From JADJGC01 sp964617645 (GTDB lineage: Bacteria > Zixibacteria > MSB-5A5 > CAIYYT01): a DNA stretch of 64,000 bases. A program made the translations under genes and the position numbers. Positions 32,917-40,643 of the stretch are shown in pieces. Where the stretch lies: assembly GCA_964617645.1 (NCBI GenBank), contig CAZTYE010000001.1, positions 1-64,000 on the forward strand, written 5' to 3'. Position 1 is the stretch's first letter. The number at the start of each line of letters is the position of its first letter. Under the pieces are notes generated by a model. That model was not told the origin of the DNA. It saw only the letters and a program-made list of their open reading frames with translations, and did no database searches.

Positions 32917-34216
32917 TAGCAACCTCATTCAATTGCAGATTCTGGACAATGACCGCAAACAGCTCGGAGACTTTCTGAGCGCCATCAAGTTGCACGAGCG
33001 AATTCGCGCGCGCCTCGGCTATTGGCTGACGCGGATCGGCGAGAAGTCGCCGCACCTGGTCGAACATCGTCTCCGGACTTACCTCGTCCGGATGAAGCAT
33101 CGTGATGATTCCAAGCTCGTCGAGTCGGCGCGCACGAATCTCCTGCTCGTGGCGATGCAGAATGCGCGGGATGATCAAAGCCCGACTTGCTGACTCCAAA
33201 ATCTGAGCAATCGAGTTGTACCCCGCAGTGGCTACCACCAAGTCTGCTCGTCGGAAGTAGGGAGTTGTCGAGTTGACGAAGCCTTTGATGGTTACCGGAA
33301 GACCTTTGGCAAGACCGGCAAATCGCGACTGCAATGGCTCTGGGAGGAATGGTCCGGGTATAATCACGGAATCAAAATCGATCTGGTCGCGTCTCGTTTG
33401 CAACATATCGAGATAATTCCCGATTACCAGTTCCCCGGCGCCGTCGCCGCCGCCGATTGTTACCACCACTAACGGACGTTGCCGCGAGCGTCGTTCTGCC
33501 GACAACCTTCGCGACCGTCTCGATGACTCACCGACATAATTGCAGTAAACAGTCTTATCGCGAACTGATCCCGGAAAGTCGTACTCGGTCGCCGTGTCGT
33601 ATGTCGATGCTGTTCCGTAGATCAATACTTGATCATACAGCTCGCGCAAGACGTTGTATACGCCGGATTGCCGCCACTGCTCGCGAATTTCCGTGGGGTC
33701 GTCGATGATATCGCGCAGGCCAAGGACTTTAGTACAATCACGGTGGTTTTCATCGAGCCAGCGAAGCGCCGGAAGCATCTCACCCTTCATTCCCGTCGGA
33801 GAATGGTCGACAAGGAGAATGTGCGGGCGATAAGTTTGCACCAGTGAGAGCATGATCTGGGACCGCATGGCGATGATTCGTTCGTAAGATGTCGCCAGTA
33901 TCCGCGCTTCGTATTCCTCGGGGCCGACCTTGCGCACCGCCGGCAATTTGACATAATCTACTCCGGTCGGGGGATCAAAGCGGTGCACTACCGGCGAACC
34001 GGTGGCGATGAGGATCGCCAGTTTGGGAAGGCGCTTCATAAGCGCCCGGGAAATCTTCAGGCAACGTTGCAGATGTCCGAGTCCGAACGTGTCATGCGAG
34101 TAAATCAAGACGCGCGCGCCGGCGCCCGCAGCGGGCAGCGGTTGACTGTGGTCTGCAGTGCTGCGCCGATCTGTGCGGGGCGTCGCGACTTTGCTTTCAG
34201 ATCGAAGCGTCCGCAC
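32909..34216 (-). CDS. GT28-like glycosyltransferase (COG4671 type)
   Basis: A 435-residue predicted glycosyltransferase of MurG/GT28-like fold. The N-terminal nucleotide-fold start VLIYSHDTFGLGHLQRCLKI and later VVVTIGGGDGAGELVI and ADLVVATAGYNSIAQIL match a family of predicted glycosyltransferases of unknown specificity. The last segment would bind the UDP-sugar in related enzymes. The start is GTG at 34216, directly after the ugd stop (TAAGTG). The first 30 residues are a variable extension, so a later start is possible. Confidence 0.8.
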   Translation of the reverse strand: MRTLRSESKVATPRTDRRSTADHSQPLPAAGAGARVLIYSHDTFGLGHLQRCLKISRALMKRLPKLAILIATGSPVVHRFDPPTGVDYVKLPAVRKVGPEEYEARILATSYERIIAMRSQIMLSLVQTYRPHILLVDHSPTGMKGEMLPALRWLDENHRDCTKVLGLRDIIDDPTEIREQWRQSGVYNVLRELYDQVLIYGTASTYDTATEYDFPGSVRDKTVYCNYVGESSRRSRRLSAERRSRQRPLVVVTIGGGDGAGELVIGNYLDMLQTRRDQIDFDSVIIPGPFLPEPLQSRFAGLAKGLPVTIKGFVNSTTPYFRRADLVVATAGYNSIAQILESASRALIIPRILHRHEQEIRARRLDELGIITMLHPDEVSPETMFDQVRRLLADPRQPIAEARANSLVQLDGAQKVSELFAVIVQNLQLNEVANE

Positions 34217-35596
34217 TTAGGCCTGCCCCATGCTGGCGTAGTTGATACCATAACGCGCAGCCAACTCAGGCGTGAGCAGGTTGCGCGCATCCATCATATT
34301 CGGGTGTCTCATGGTCTCAGCGATCCGCCGGAGATCAAGCAATTGAAACTCTTGCCATTCGGTTAAGATGACAACACAGTCAGCGTCGCGCGCGGCCTCG
34401 TAGGCGTCGGCCGCCAGCGGCACTTCCGGCAGATAGTGCGGCGCCTCGGGCATCGCTTTCGGATCAAACGCGATGACTTCAGCGCCAGCCTGCAGGAGAT
34501 GGCGGACGACTGGAATTGCCGCTGAATCTCGCATATCGCTCGTATCGGCTTTGAAAGAAAGCCCGAGCACTGCGATGCGGGAACCGCGTAGCCCACCGAC
34601 TAACTTGCTGATCCGCGCGACCACGTATTCTTGATGTCGTAAATTCGCTTCAAGCACCGAACGGCCAATCATCAATTCGTATCCGTGCGAGTCCGCCAAT
34701 CCCGAAAGCTCCAAGAGATCCTTGCGCAAGCACGAGCCGCCCCAACCGGGACCAGGGTTGAGGAACTCGGAGCCGATGCGCGGGTCCATGCCGATAGCGC
34801 GCGCCACTTCAAGGACGTTCACACCGGCCAAGTCGCAGAGTCCTGATAGTTCATTGATGAATCCGATCTTGGTTGCGAGAAATGCGTTCGAGGCGTACTT
34901 GATCAATTCCGCCGTCTCGTTATTCGTGACCACGATCGGCACTGGATGCGTCATTCCGAGACGGTAGATATGCGACACGACCTCCACCGCTTCATGGCGG
35001 TCGCCGCCGATAACAATGCGCGGAGGATGAAAGAAATCGTGTACGGCGTTGCCTTCGCGCAGGAACTCCGGATTATTGATGACGCTGGCTACCTTGTCGG
35101 TTCCGGCGCGCTCCTCAAGCAAGCGGCGTACACGCGCGCCGGTGCCGACGGGAACGGTACTTTTCAAGACGACGATTTGGGACGAATCGAGAACGCGTGC
35201 GAGAATTTCCGTGACTTCGCCCAGAGCGCCAAGATCAGCGCGTCCGGAATCGGCCGGCGGTGTGCCGACGGCAATGAATATTGCTCGCTGATCTTTGACC
35301 GCTTCGTCCAAGTCCCCGGAGAACGTGAGGCGGCCGGTCCGCTGGGCGTCGCGAAACAGCGAGTCCAGATCTTTCTCATAGAAGGGAACACTGCCGCTGC
35401 GTAATTGCTCGAGCTTGTCGCGATCCTTCTCGACGCACACCACGGTATGTCCGAATTGGACAAAACCCGCTGCAGCTACCAAACCAACAAATCCACCGCC
35501 GATGACACAAATGGGAACGCCCGCCAGTGGACGAATCTCGTGACTGGCGGATCGTCCTGGTTCAGTGTTGTATGCGCCTTTAGGCAAACTCTCCAT
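34217..35596 (-). CDS. ugd: UDP-glucose/GDP-mannose 6-dehydrogenase family
   Basis: A 459-residue cytoplasmic enzyme that oxidises the C6 alcohol of a nucleotide sugar to the uronate, using 2 NAD+. Visible: Rossmann motif VIGGGFVGLVAA (residues 31-42), KSTVPVGTGARVR, NPEFLREGNAV, the catalytic Cys in GPGWGGSCLRKDL (about residue 285), and the C-terminal UDP-binding domain (LGLSFKADTSDMRDS). UDP-glucose is the commoner substrate; GDP-mannose cannot be excluded. This is the first gene of the polysaccharide operon, about 70 bases after a sigma-54 promoter. AAGGA lies 10 bases before ATG. Its product would supply uronic acid donors. Confidence 0.92.
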   Translation of the reverse strand: MESLPKGAYNTEPGRSASHEIRPLAGVPICVIGGGFVGLVAAAGFVQFGHTVVCVEKDRDKLEQLRSGSVPFYEKDLDSLFRDAQRTGRLTFSGDLDEAVKDQRAIFIAVGTPPADSGRADLGALGEVTEILARVLDSSQIVVLKSTVPVGTGARVRRLLEERAGTDKVASVINNPEFLREGNAVHDFFHPPRIVIGGDRHEAVEVVSHIYRLGMTHPVPIVVTNNETAELIKYASNAFLATKIGFINELSGLCDLAGVNVLEVARAIGMDPRIGSEFLNPGPGWGGSCLRKDLLELSGLADSHGYELMIGRSVLEANLRHQEYVVARISKLVGGLRGSRIAVLGLSFKADTSDMRDSAAIPVVRHLLQAGAEVIAFDPKAMPEAPHYLPEVPLAADAYEAARDADCVVILTEWQEFQLLDLRRIAETMRHPNMMDARNLLTPELAARYGINYASMGQA

Positions 35597-35635
35597 CGCT
35601 CGCTATTCCTTGGTTGTTAGTTCTCATCAATCGAG

Positions 35636-35667
35636 CAGTCGCCGACAATCTTGTCGTGAAGCGACTG
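35636..35667 (-). promoter_or_regulatory. Leader stem-loop of the ugd operon
   Basis: CAGTCGC (35636-35642) pairs with GCGACTG (35661-35667), enclosing a second stem CGACAA (35643-35648) with TTGTCG (35651-35656). It would form at the very 5' end of the mRNA made from the sigma-54 promoter. It could stabilise the transcript or bind a protein; its arms contain GTCGC, the same half site as the upstream dyad. Confidence 0.45.
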
Positions 35668-35677
35668 TGATTGCGAA

Positions 35678-35692
35678 GCGAAAACCGTGCCA
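35678..35692 (-). promoter_or_regulatory. Sigma-54 promoter of the polysaccharide operon
   Basis: On the minus strand TGGCACG-GTTT-TCGC against the consensus TGGCACG-N4-TTGC: one mismatch, with the GG and GC dinucleotides correctly spaced and a T before the box. Transcription would start near 35667. Confidence 0.75.
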
Positions 35693-35742
35693 ACGCGAAA
35701 CACGAACTCTAAGTCATTGAAAACAAGGATGTTGAATCATCG

Positions 35743-35756
35743 GTCGCAATTGCGAC
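35743..35756. promoter_or_regulatory. Perfect dyad, candidate enhancer site
   Basis: GTCGCAATTGCGAC is a perfect 14-bp palindrome centred about 82 bases upstream of the predicted sigma-54 start, within the usual range for activator sites. Binding by the response regulator encoded next door is inferred. Confidence 0.5.
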
Positions 35757-35775
35757 AGGCTCGAGTTGTTGGTTG

Positions 35776-35797
35776 AAATGAACCAACTGGTTCATTT
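35776..35797. promoter_or_regulatory. Perfect 10-bp inverted repeat at the regulator stop codon
   Basis: AAATGAACCA, two bases, TGGTTCATTT. It is centred about 120 bases upstream of the sigma-54 start and overlaps the stop codon of the response regulator gene. It may be a second enhancer site or a transcript-end hairpin. Confidence 0.5.
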
Positions 35798-37193
35798 AGC
35801 CGAAAATCTGAATCTGCTTTTGAATGTCGAATTTTTTGATTCGATACCGCAGGGCTTCGCGGCCGAGGCGTAGCTTGCGAGCAGCTTCGCTGATGTTACC
35901 GCCGGAGGATTCCAGCGCCTTTATGATTAGTTCCCGCTCGACCTGCTCGATATCCACGCCTTCATCGGGAAAGCTGATCTCGATTCCGCCTCGAAGATCC
36001 AATTTAGCTGTGGACGTCGCGTCGGTTTGGAGATTGAGATCGGCCGCCGTGATCACCGGATTGTGATCGAGAAACACTACCCGCTCCACAACCTGTCGCA
36101 GTTCTCGGACATTTCCCGGCCAAGAGTAATTCTTCAGGGCCGCGGCCGCGTCCGGATTGAGAGTCTTGTTGACGTTGTACTTGCGGCCGAACCGCTGCAG
36201 AAACATCTGGGCGAGTCCGCTGATGTCTTCGCTGCGTTCGCGTAAAGCCGGAATCTGAATCGTGACGTTATTGAGTCGATAGTAGAGGTCTTCGCGAAAC
36301 CTGCCGGCGTCGCGCAAGTTGCGATTGGTAGCGGCGATGATTCGGGCGTTGGTCGCGATGTCGCGTACTCCGCCGACATGACGCAGCGACTTGCGCTCGA
36401 TCACCTGCAACAACTTCACCTGCGACTCGAGGCTTAGATCGCCAACCTCATTAAGAAATATCGTGCCGCCGGCGGCAGCCTCAAATAGTCCGCGCTTCGA
36501 TTTTTCGGCGCCGGTAAACGCGCCCTTTTCGTAGCCGAAGAGTTCCGCTTCTTCGAGACCTTTGGGCAGCGTCGTGCAGTTGACTTCGACGAACGGTTGA
36601 TCCGAGAATTTGCCGCGATAATGAAGGGCGCGCGCGATTAAGTCCTTTCCGACACCGGTTTCACCGAGAATCAGAACTGGTGGATAGTCCGCCGGCGAGT
36701 TCAGCTCCAGCGAGAGCAGTCGGTCGATGATCTTGACGACCTCCCGCATCTTCGCCGAGTTCGCGACCAACGCGTCTCCGTCGGTCTTTTCGGCTTCGAC
36801 GGCATGATAGTAAGAAATCGTCTGGCGCAGACGCGCGCCCGTCACTGCGCGTTCGACGGCCAACGCGACTTCTTCAGTATCCAGAGGCTTGCGCAGGAAA
36901 TCACTGGCGCCGGCGCGAATCGCTTCGATTGCTGAAGCCATGGTCGCGTAGGCGGTGGCCATGATCACCGAAATGTTTGGATCAAGTTTTCGAACATGCC
37001 GCACCGCTTCCAGGCCGCTCATTCCTGGTAACTGGATATCGAAGAGCACAATGTCGGTGGGAATTTGTTCGAGAATCCGCAGTCCTTCCTCCGCCGTAGT
37101 GACCGTCACGCAATCGTGTCCGCGTGCCGTGAGTGCCCGCGCCAGCGACTTTGCCAGAAGAACTTCGTCTTCGACTATCAGGATTTGTGCCAT
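35796..37193 (-). CDS. NtrC-family sigma-54 response regulator
   Basis: A 465-residue cytoplasmic activator. The receiver domain (1-120) has the acidic pair in VEDE and phosphoacceptor Asp52 (IVLFDIQLPG). The AAA+ domain (about 150-385) has Walker A GETGVGKD and the sigma-54 contact loop GAFTGA (224-229). A Fis-type helix-turn-helix ends the protein (NISEAARKLRLGREALRYRIKKF). The start at 37193 gives the normal receiver N-terminus. Its kinase is encoded 16 bases upstream. The sigma-54 promoter and two dyads immediately downstream make the polysaccharide operon its probable target. Confidence 0.93.
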   Translation of the reverse strand: MAQILIVEDEVLLAKSLARALTARGHDCVTVTTAEEGLRILEQIPTDIVLFDIQLPGMSGLEAVRHVRKLDPNISVIMATAYATMASAIEAIRAGASDFLRKPLDTEEVALAVERAVTGARLRQTISYYHAVEAEKTDGDALVANSAKMREVVKIIDRLLSLELNSPADYPPVLILGETGVGKDLIARALHYRGKFSDQPFVEVNCTTLPKGLEEAELFGYEKGAFTGAEKSKRGLFEAAAGGTIFLNEVGDLSLESQVKLLQVIERKSLRHVGGVRDIATNARIIAATNRNLRDAGRFREDLYYRLNNVTIQIPALRERSEDISGLAQMFLQRFGRKYNVNKTLNPDAAAALKNYSWPGNVRELRQVVERVVFLDHNPVITAADLNLQTDATSTAKLDLRGGIEISFPDEGVDIEQVERELIIKALESSGGNISEAARKLRLGREALRYRIKKFDIQKQIQIFG

Positions 37194-37209
37194 CGTCTTT
37201 GTCCCAATC

Positions 37210-38679
37210 CTAAGCAGAAGGTGAATCGGCGGCACGTGCCGGGGATAGAGGCATTTCGATCACGAAGACCGACCCGTTGCCGGATGAAGACCGCAGTTCC
37301 AGGCTTCCACCGTGAAGATCAATGATTTTTTTGGCCTGCGCCAGTCCGAGTCCGGTACCACCACGTTTGTCAGTAGCGAACACACGAAAAAGCCTGCCCT
37401 GCATGGCCTCAGAAATGCCCCGCCCGTTGTCGGCTACGGCGATCGCAATGGTCGGCTTGCCATCGCTGTTGGCCGATGGCTGCGAACTAATGATGACGCG
37501 ATCAGCTCCGGACTCGCAAGCGTTAGTTATCAGCGCTGCGAGCGCCTGCTCGATGAGCACCGCGTCAACGTCTATCGTTGGCAGCGAGGATGCCAATTCC
37601 GTTTGGATGCTGACGCCGTTACCGATGTACTTCCCGTGCACGATATCCAGCACATTGCGAAGGCAGTCATTTAGATTAATCGGAGCACGGCGAAGCTCAA
37701 GGGGCCGGGCAAATTCGAGAAAGCCCTTGACCCACGAATCGAGTCGATCCACCGATGTAATAATCTCGCTCATTGTCTCGCGCATCTCCGCACTGGTCGC
37801 GGGCAACTCCGAGAGCATGACCTGAATTGCCGCTCGGATACCGGCTAAAGGGTTGCGGATGTTGTGAGCAGTGTAGGCGCCCAATTCACCGAGTGCCGCA
37901 AATCGTTCCTTGCTGGCCAACTCCGCTTGGAGGGACTTGAGCGACCGGGCCATCTCGTTTACCGCAAGAGCAAGGTCGCCCCACTCGTCACTCTGTGTCA
38001 CCGGAATTCGTGTATCCAAGTCACCCCGGCTGATTGCGGTCGTCGCAGATTTGAGTCCGGCAATCGGCTTGACCAACCACCGCTGCATCAGGATCACCAG
38101 CGCAACGAGTTGCGCCAGTGCCACGGCCACGGCGCACCCGATAGTCAACGTCGCGTAATTTGCGGCGCTGCTGGCGGCGGCGAAACCCTCGTCGACCCGA
38201 TTTCGGTAGTACTGATTTAGAGTGGCGATGTCGTCCATGACTTCATCCGCAATCTCGCGCAAACGCCGCCGCAGTTCATCGCGTTCATCTTCGCTCAGCA
38301 ACAGTGGCTTGGTTCCGCGGATGCGATCGATGACCCATGTAAGCTCATCATGAGTCTGTCTAAGTCCGATCAGGTGATCGCGTTCAGCGACATCGTCTGC
38401 CGGTCGCAGCGACTCAATCAATTGCCCAACTTGCTCGTCGATGCTGCCGAAATCACTCTCGGTGATCTCTTCACCGCCCAAATAATCGATGCCGATGCCG
38501 ACTTCGCGAATCATCGCAGCCTGCAGACGTTCCGGGCCGACGCTCCGTTTCCGTGTATCCGCCAGTTCCTCGGCGGCCATTTGCCAGCGCAGAAAGGTCA
38601 CCATTGCGGCAATGGCGATCACCATCACCATTGCGAGCATGATGCCAAAAGAGAGAAAGAGCTTACCGCGAATCGTCAT
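37210..38679 (-). CDS. Membrane sensor histidine kinase
   Basis: A 489-residue kinase. Transmembrane segments at about 8-30 and 176-198 enclose a 145-residue periplasmic, mostly helical sensor region. HAMP is at about 200-253 (LVKPIAGLKSATTAISRGDLD). The phosphoacceptor is His272 in GAYTAHNIRNPLAGIRAA, then N box LITNACESGA, and G boxes ADNGRGIS and GGTGLGLA. This is the NtrB-like HisKA type. It is the cognate partner of the regulator just downstream. The signal is unknown. Confidence 0.92.
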   Translation of the reverse strand: MTIRGKLFLSFGIMLAMVMVIAIAAMVTFLRWQMAAEELADTRKRSVGPERLQAAMIREVGIGIDYLGGEEITESDFGSIDEQVGQLIESLRPADDVAERDHLIGLRQTHDELTWVIDRIRGTKPLLLSEDERDELRRRLREIADEVMDDIATLNQYYRNRVDEGFAAASSAANYATLTIGCAVAVALAQLVALVILMQRWLVKPIAGLKSATTAISRGDLDTRIPVTQSDEWGDLALAVNEMARSLKSLQAELASKERFAALGELGAYTAHNIRNPLAGIRAAIQVMLSELPATSAEMRETMSEIITSVDRLDSWVKGFLEFARPLELRRAPINLNDCLRNVLDIVHGKYIGNGVSIQTELASSLPTIDVDAVLIEQALAALITNACESGADRVIISSQPSANSDGKPTIAIAVADNGRGISEAMQGRLFRVFATDKRGGTGLGLAQAKKIIDLHGGSLELRSSSGNGSVFVIEMPLSPARAADSPSA

Positions 38680-38698
38680 CGTTGGCGCTACCCCGATA

Positions 38699-39652
38699 TC
38701 AATAGTGGTTTGGCGCCACGGACCGCTGGCGGAACCACTCGAGAGTGATCTTCAATCCCTTGTCCAGGCGGGTGAACGACCGAAATCCGAGCAATGACTT
38801 CGCCTTGGACGGGTCCGCGCAGGTGCGCGGGTCATCGCCGGCTTTCTTTGGCTCAAGCTGGTATGGGATCGCGGTACCCAATTGACGCTGAATCTGCGCC
38901 AGCAGATCGATAACTGACGTTTGTTTACCGGTCCCGATGTTGATGACTTCGCCTACAACACTTTTGCGTTCGGCGGCCTCCGCCATGCCGCGGACGATAT
39001 CGCCGACATACACAAAATCGCGGGTCTGCTTGCCGTCGCCATAAACCGTCGGCGTCTGGCCGGCAAGCACGCGAGTCGCGAACGCCGGGATAACGTTGGA
39101 ATACTGTGACTGGGGATTCTGGCGAGGTCCATAGACACTGAACAAGCGAAGCGCGACCACCTCCAATCCATAGAGTCGATAATAGAGATTGCACAACTGC
39201 TCGCCGATCAACTTGCTGGTCGCATACGGCGAACTCCCTTGCAAGCGCATCGATTCTCTAAAAGGAACGCGCGCCGCCGCGCCGTAGACTGAGGCCGACG
39301 AGATGAACACAACGCGCTCAACGCCGGCGTGCCGCGCGGCTTCCAGCACGTTGTATGTCCCGCCGAGATTATTGTCGAATGTCGGTAAAGGTTGATCGAC
39401 GGACTGGGGGACCGACGATATGGCGGCCAAGTGGAAAACGTGGGATCTGCCGGCCATCGCCGCGGCAACGGCGTTTGGGTCACAAACGTCGCCCTGGATC
39501 ACTTCGATCCGCTCGACGATTTCGGCGAGATTTTCTTCCTTACCCGTGGAGAAATTGTCGAAGACGCGCACAGCGCAGCCGCGTGCGAGAAGTTCACGTA
39601 CCAAATGCGAGCCAATAAATCCGGCGCCGCCCGTAATCAGACAATTGTTCAT
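38699..39652 (-). CDS. NAD-dependent nucleotide-sugar epimerase/dehydratase
   Basis: A 317-residue extended SDR enzyme, closest in pattern to UDP-glucose 4-epimerases. The NAD motif is TGGAGFIGSH (residues 7-16); the catalytic Ser119/120, Tyr143 and Lys147 lie in ISSASVYG and SPYATSK. GNNFSTGK-type binding (FDNFSTGKEENL) is also present. It would interconvert UDP-hexoses or UDP-uronates. GAGGT precedes the start. It leads a minus-strand group with the kinase and regulator and probably feeds the same pathway as Ugd. Confidence 0.87.
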   Translation of the reverse strand: MNNCLITGGAGFIGSHLVRELLARGCAVRVFDNFSTGKEENLAEIVERIEVIQGDVCDPNAVAAAMAGRSHVFHLAAISSVPQSVDQPLPTFDNNLGGTYNVLEAARHAGVERVVFISSASVYGAAARVPFRESMRLQGSSPYATSKLIGEQLCNLYYRLYGLEVVALRLFSVYGPRQNPQSQYSNVIPAFATRVLAGQTPTVYGDGKQTRDFVYVGDIVRGMAEAAERKSVVGEVINIGTGKQTSVIDLLAQIQRQLGTAIPYQLEPKKAGDDPRTCADPSKAKSLLGFRSFTRLDKGLKITLEWFRQRSVAPNHY

Positions 39653-39904
39653 GCGCTTACCTCGATCCGGATGATAAGCAAATTTGTCTCAGTTTCCAGC
39701 GTCTTTTAGGAAGACGACGGACGCGGTTCGAGTTAGAGAGGGTGGTCGACGGCGGATCAGTACACAGACTGCCACCAAAAGTCTTTGGGCAGGGAAGAAC
39801 ACTGTTGGGGGCCTGGCAGTCGCTATGGCGTCGTCAGCTCAAGTCAACGCCGACGAAGACTGTGTATGTTTCGTGGAACTGGCCCACAGACCAATTCTGA
39901 AACA

Positions 39905-39978
39905 TAGCGGTGCAGGGACTTGAACCCCGGACACGCGGATTATGATTCCGCTGCTCTAACCAACTGAGCTACACCGCC
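39905..39978 (-). tRNA. tRNA-Met (anticodon CAU)
   Basis: A 74-base cloverleaf: acceptor GGCGGTG with CACCGCT, D arm GCTC-AGTTGGTTA-GAGC, anticodon arm GCGGA-ATCATAA-TCCGC with anticodon CAU, T arm CGGGG-TTCAAGT-CCCTG, discriminator A. CCA is not encoded. D and T loops fit an elongator tRNA; a CAU tRNA modified to read isoleucine AUA codons cannot be ruled out by sequence alone. Confidence 0.95.
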
Positions 39979-40004
39979 ATTAGTTAGAATCTCCAACCGG
40001 ACAG

Positions 40005-40034
40005 CCAATAAACGGCTCATTGACCTTTTGTCAA
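40005..40034 (-). promoter_or_regulatory. Candidate promoter of tRNA-Met
   Basis: On the minus strand TTGACA (40034-40029), 18 bases, TATTGG (40010-40005), placing the start about 20 bases before the mature tRNA. The -10 box is weak. Confidence 0.5.
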
Positions 40035-40072
40035 GCGGTTATCGATGGGAACCGCCCCTGCGCGTATTCGAT

Positions 40073-40101
40073 TTGCTTTTCCACCCATCGTCTGATATAC
40101 T
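40073..40101 (+). promoter_or_regulatory. Promoter of the YbjQ-family gene
   Basis: TTGCTT (40073-40078), 17 bases, TATACT (40096-40101), with start near 40108. Confidence 0.65.
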
Positions 40102-40136
40102 ATTCGACGAACCATGAAAAACGGAGTTTGTGTGCG

Positions 40137-40448
40137 ATGTTAGTGACAACGACTTCGGTTATTGAGGGCCGCCCGGTGCGGGAGTACCTCGGCGTCGTCG
40201 CCGGGGAAGCCGTAATGGGTGCGAATATCGTCAAGGACTTGTTCGCGACGGTCACCGACATTGTCGGTGGGCGGTCGGCGACCTACGAAAACGAGCTCAT
40301 CAAAGCGCGGCAAATCGCGCTGAAGGAGATGCAGGATGAAGCCGGCCGACTCGGTGGGAACGCCGTTGTCGGCGTCGACATCGACTATGAAGTAATTCGG
40401 CAGGGCATGCTCCTGGTGACGGCGTCTGGGACCGCCGTCAAGACATAG
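40137..40448 (+). CDS. YbjQ/UPF0145 family protein
   Basis: A 103-residue protein matching the UPF0145 (YbjQ) family along its length: TTTSVIEGRPVREYLGVVAGEAVMGANIVKD, then ARQIALKEMQDEAGRLGGNAVVGVDIDYE. The fold is a small alpha-beta pentamer in solved relatives; the family is often described as putative heavy-metal binding, but function is not established. The start at 40137 fits the family N-terminus and has GGAG 11 bases upstream and a good promoter. Confidence 0.88.
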   Translation: MLVTTTSVIEGRPVREYLGVVAGEAVMGANIVKDLFATVTDIVGGRSATYENELIKARQIALKEMQDEAGRLGGNAVVGVDIDYEVIRQGMLLVTASGTAVKT

Positions 40449-40643
40449 TAGATCAGCTCGCAATAATAGTGCAAGGGAATGCACGCCGGCGGCGCGGTTG
40501 TAGATGGTGCCTTGGGAGATTCGAGAATCTGTTAAGCAATTCGCCCATTCAACCCGTTATCAGTTTTGAGGATAGCCGCATCACCGGTTTTTGTCAGGCC
40601 GCAGGAATTTCGGGCACATGCTTCGCTGCGGTATGAGGATTGG

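Larger units (their letters stand above)
39653..40136. other. Intergenic region with tRNA-Met and divergent promoters
   Basis: 484 bases. It contains a small hairpin CGTCTT-N5-AAGACG (39700-39716), then about 190 bases without recognisable content, then tRNA-Met (39905-39978) and two divergent promoters at 40005-40034 and 40073-40101. Confidence 0.55.

Noticed and set aside
39653..39904. A genomic island boundary at tRNA-Met
   Set aside because: No integrase gene and no direct repeat of the tRNA 3' end were found nearby.
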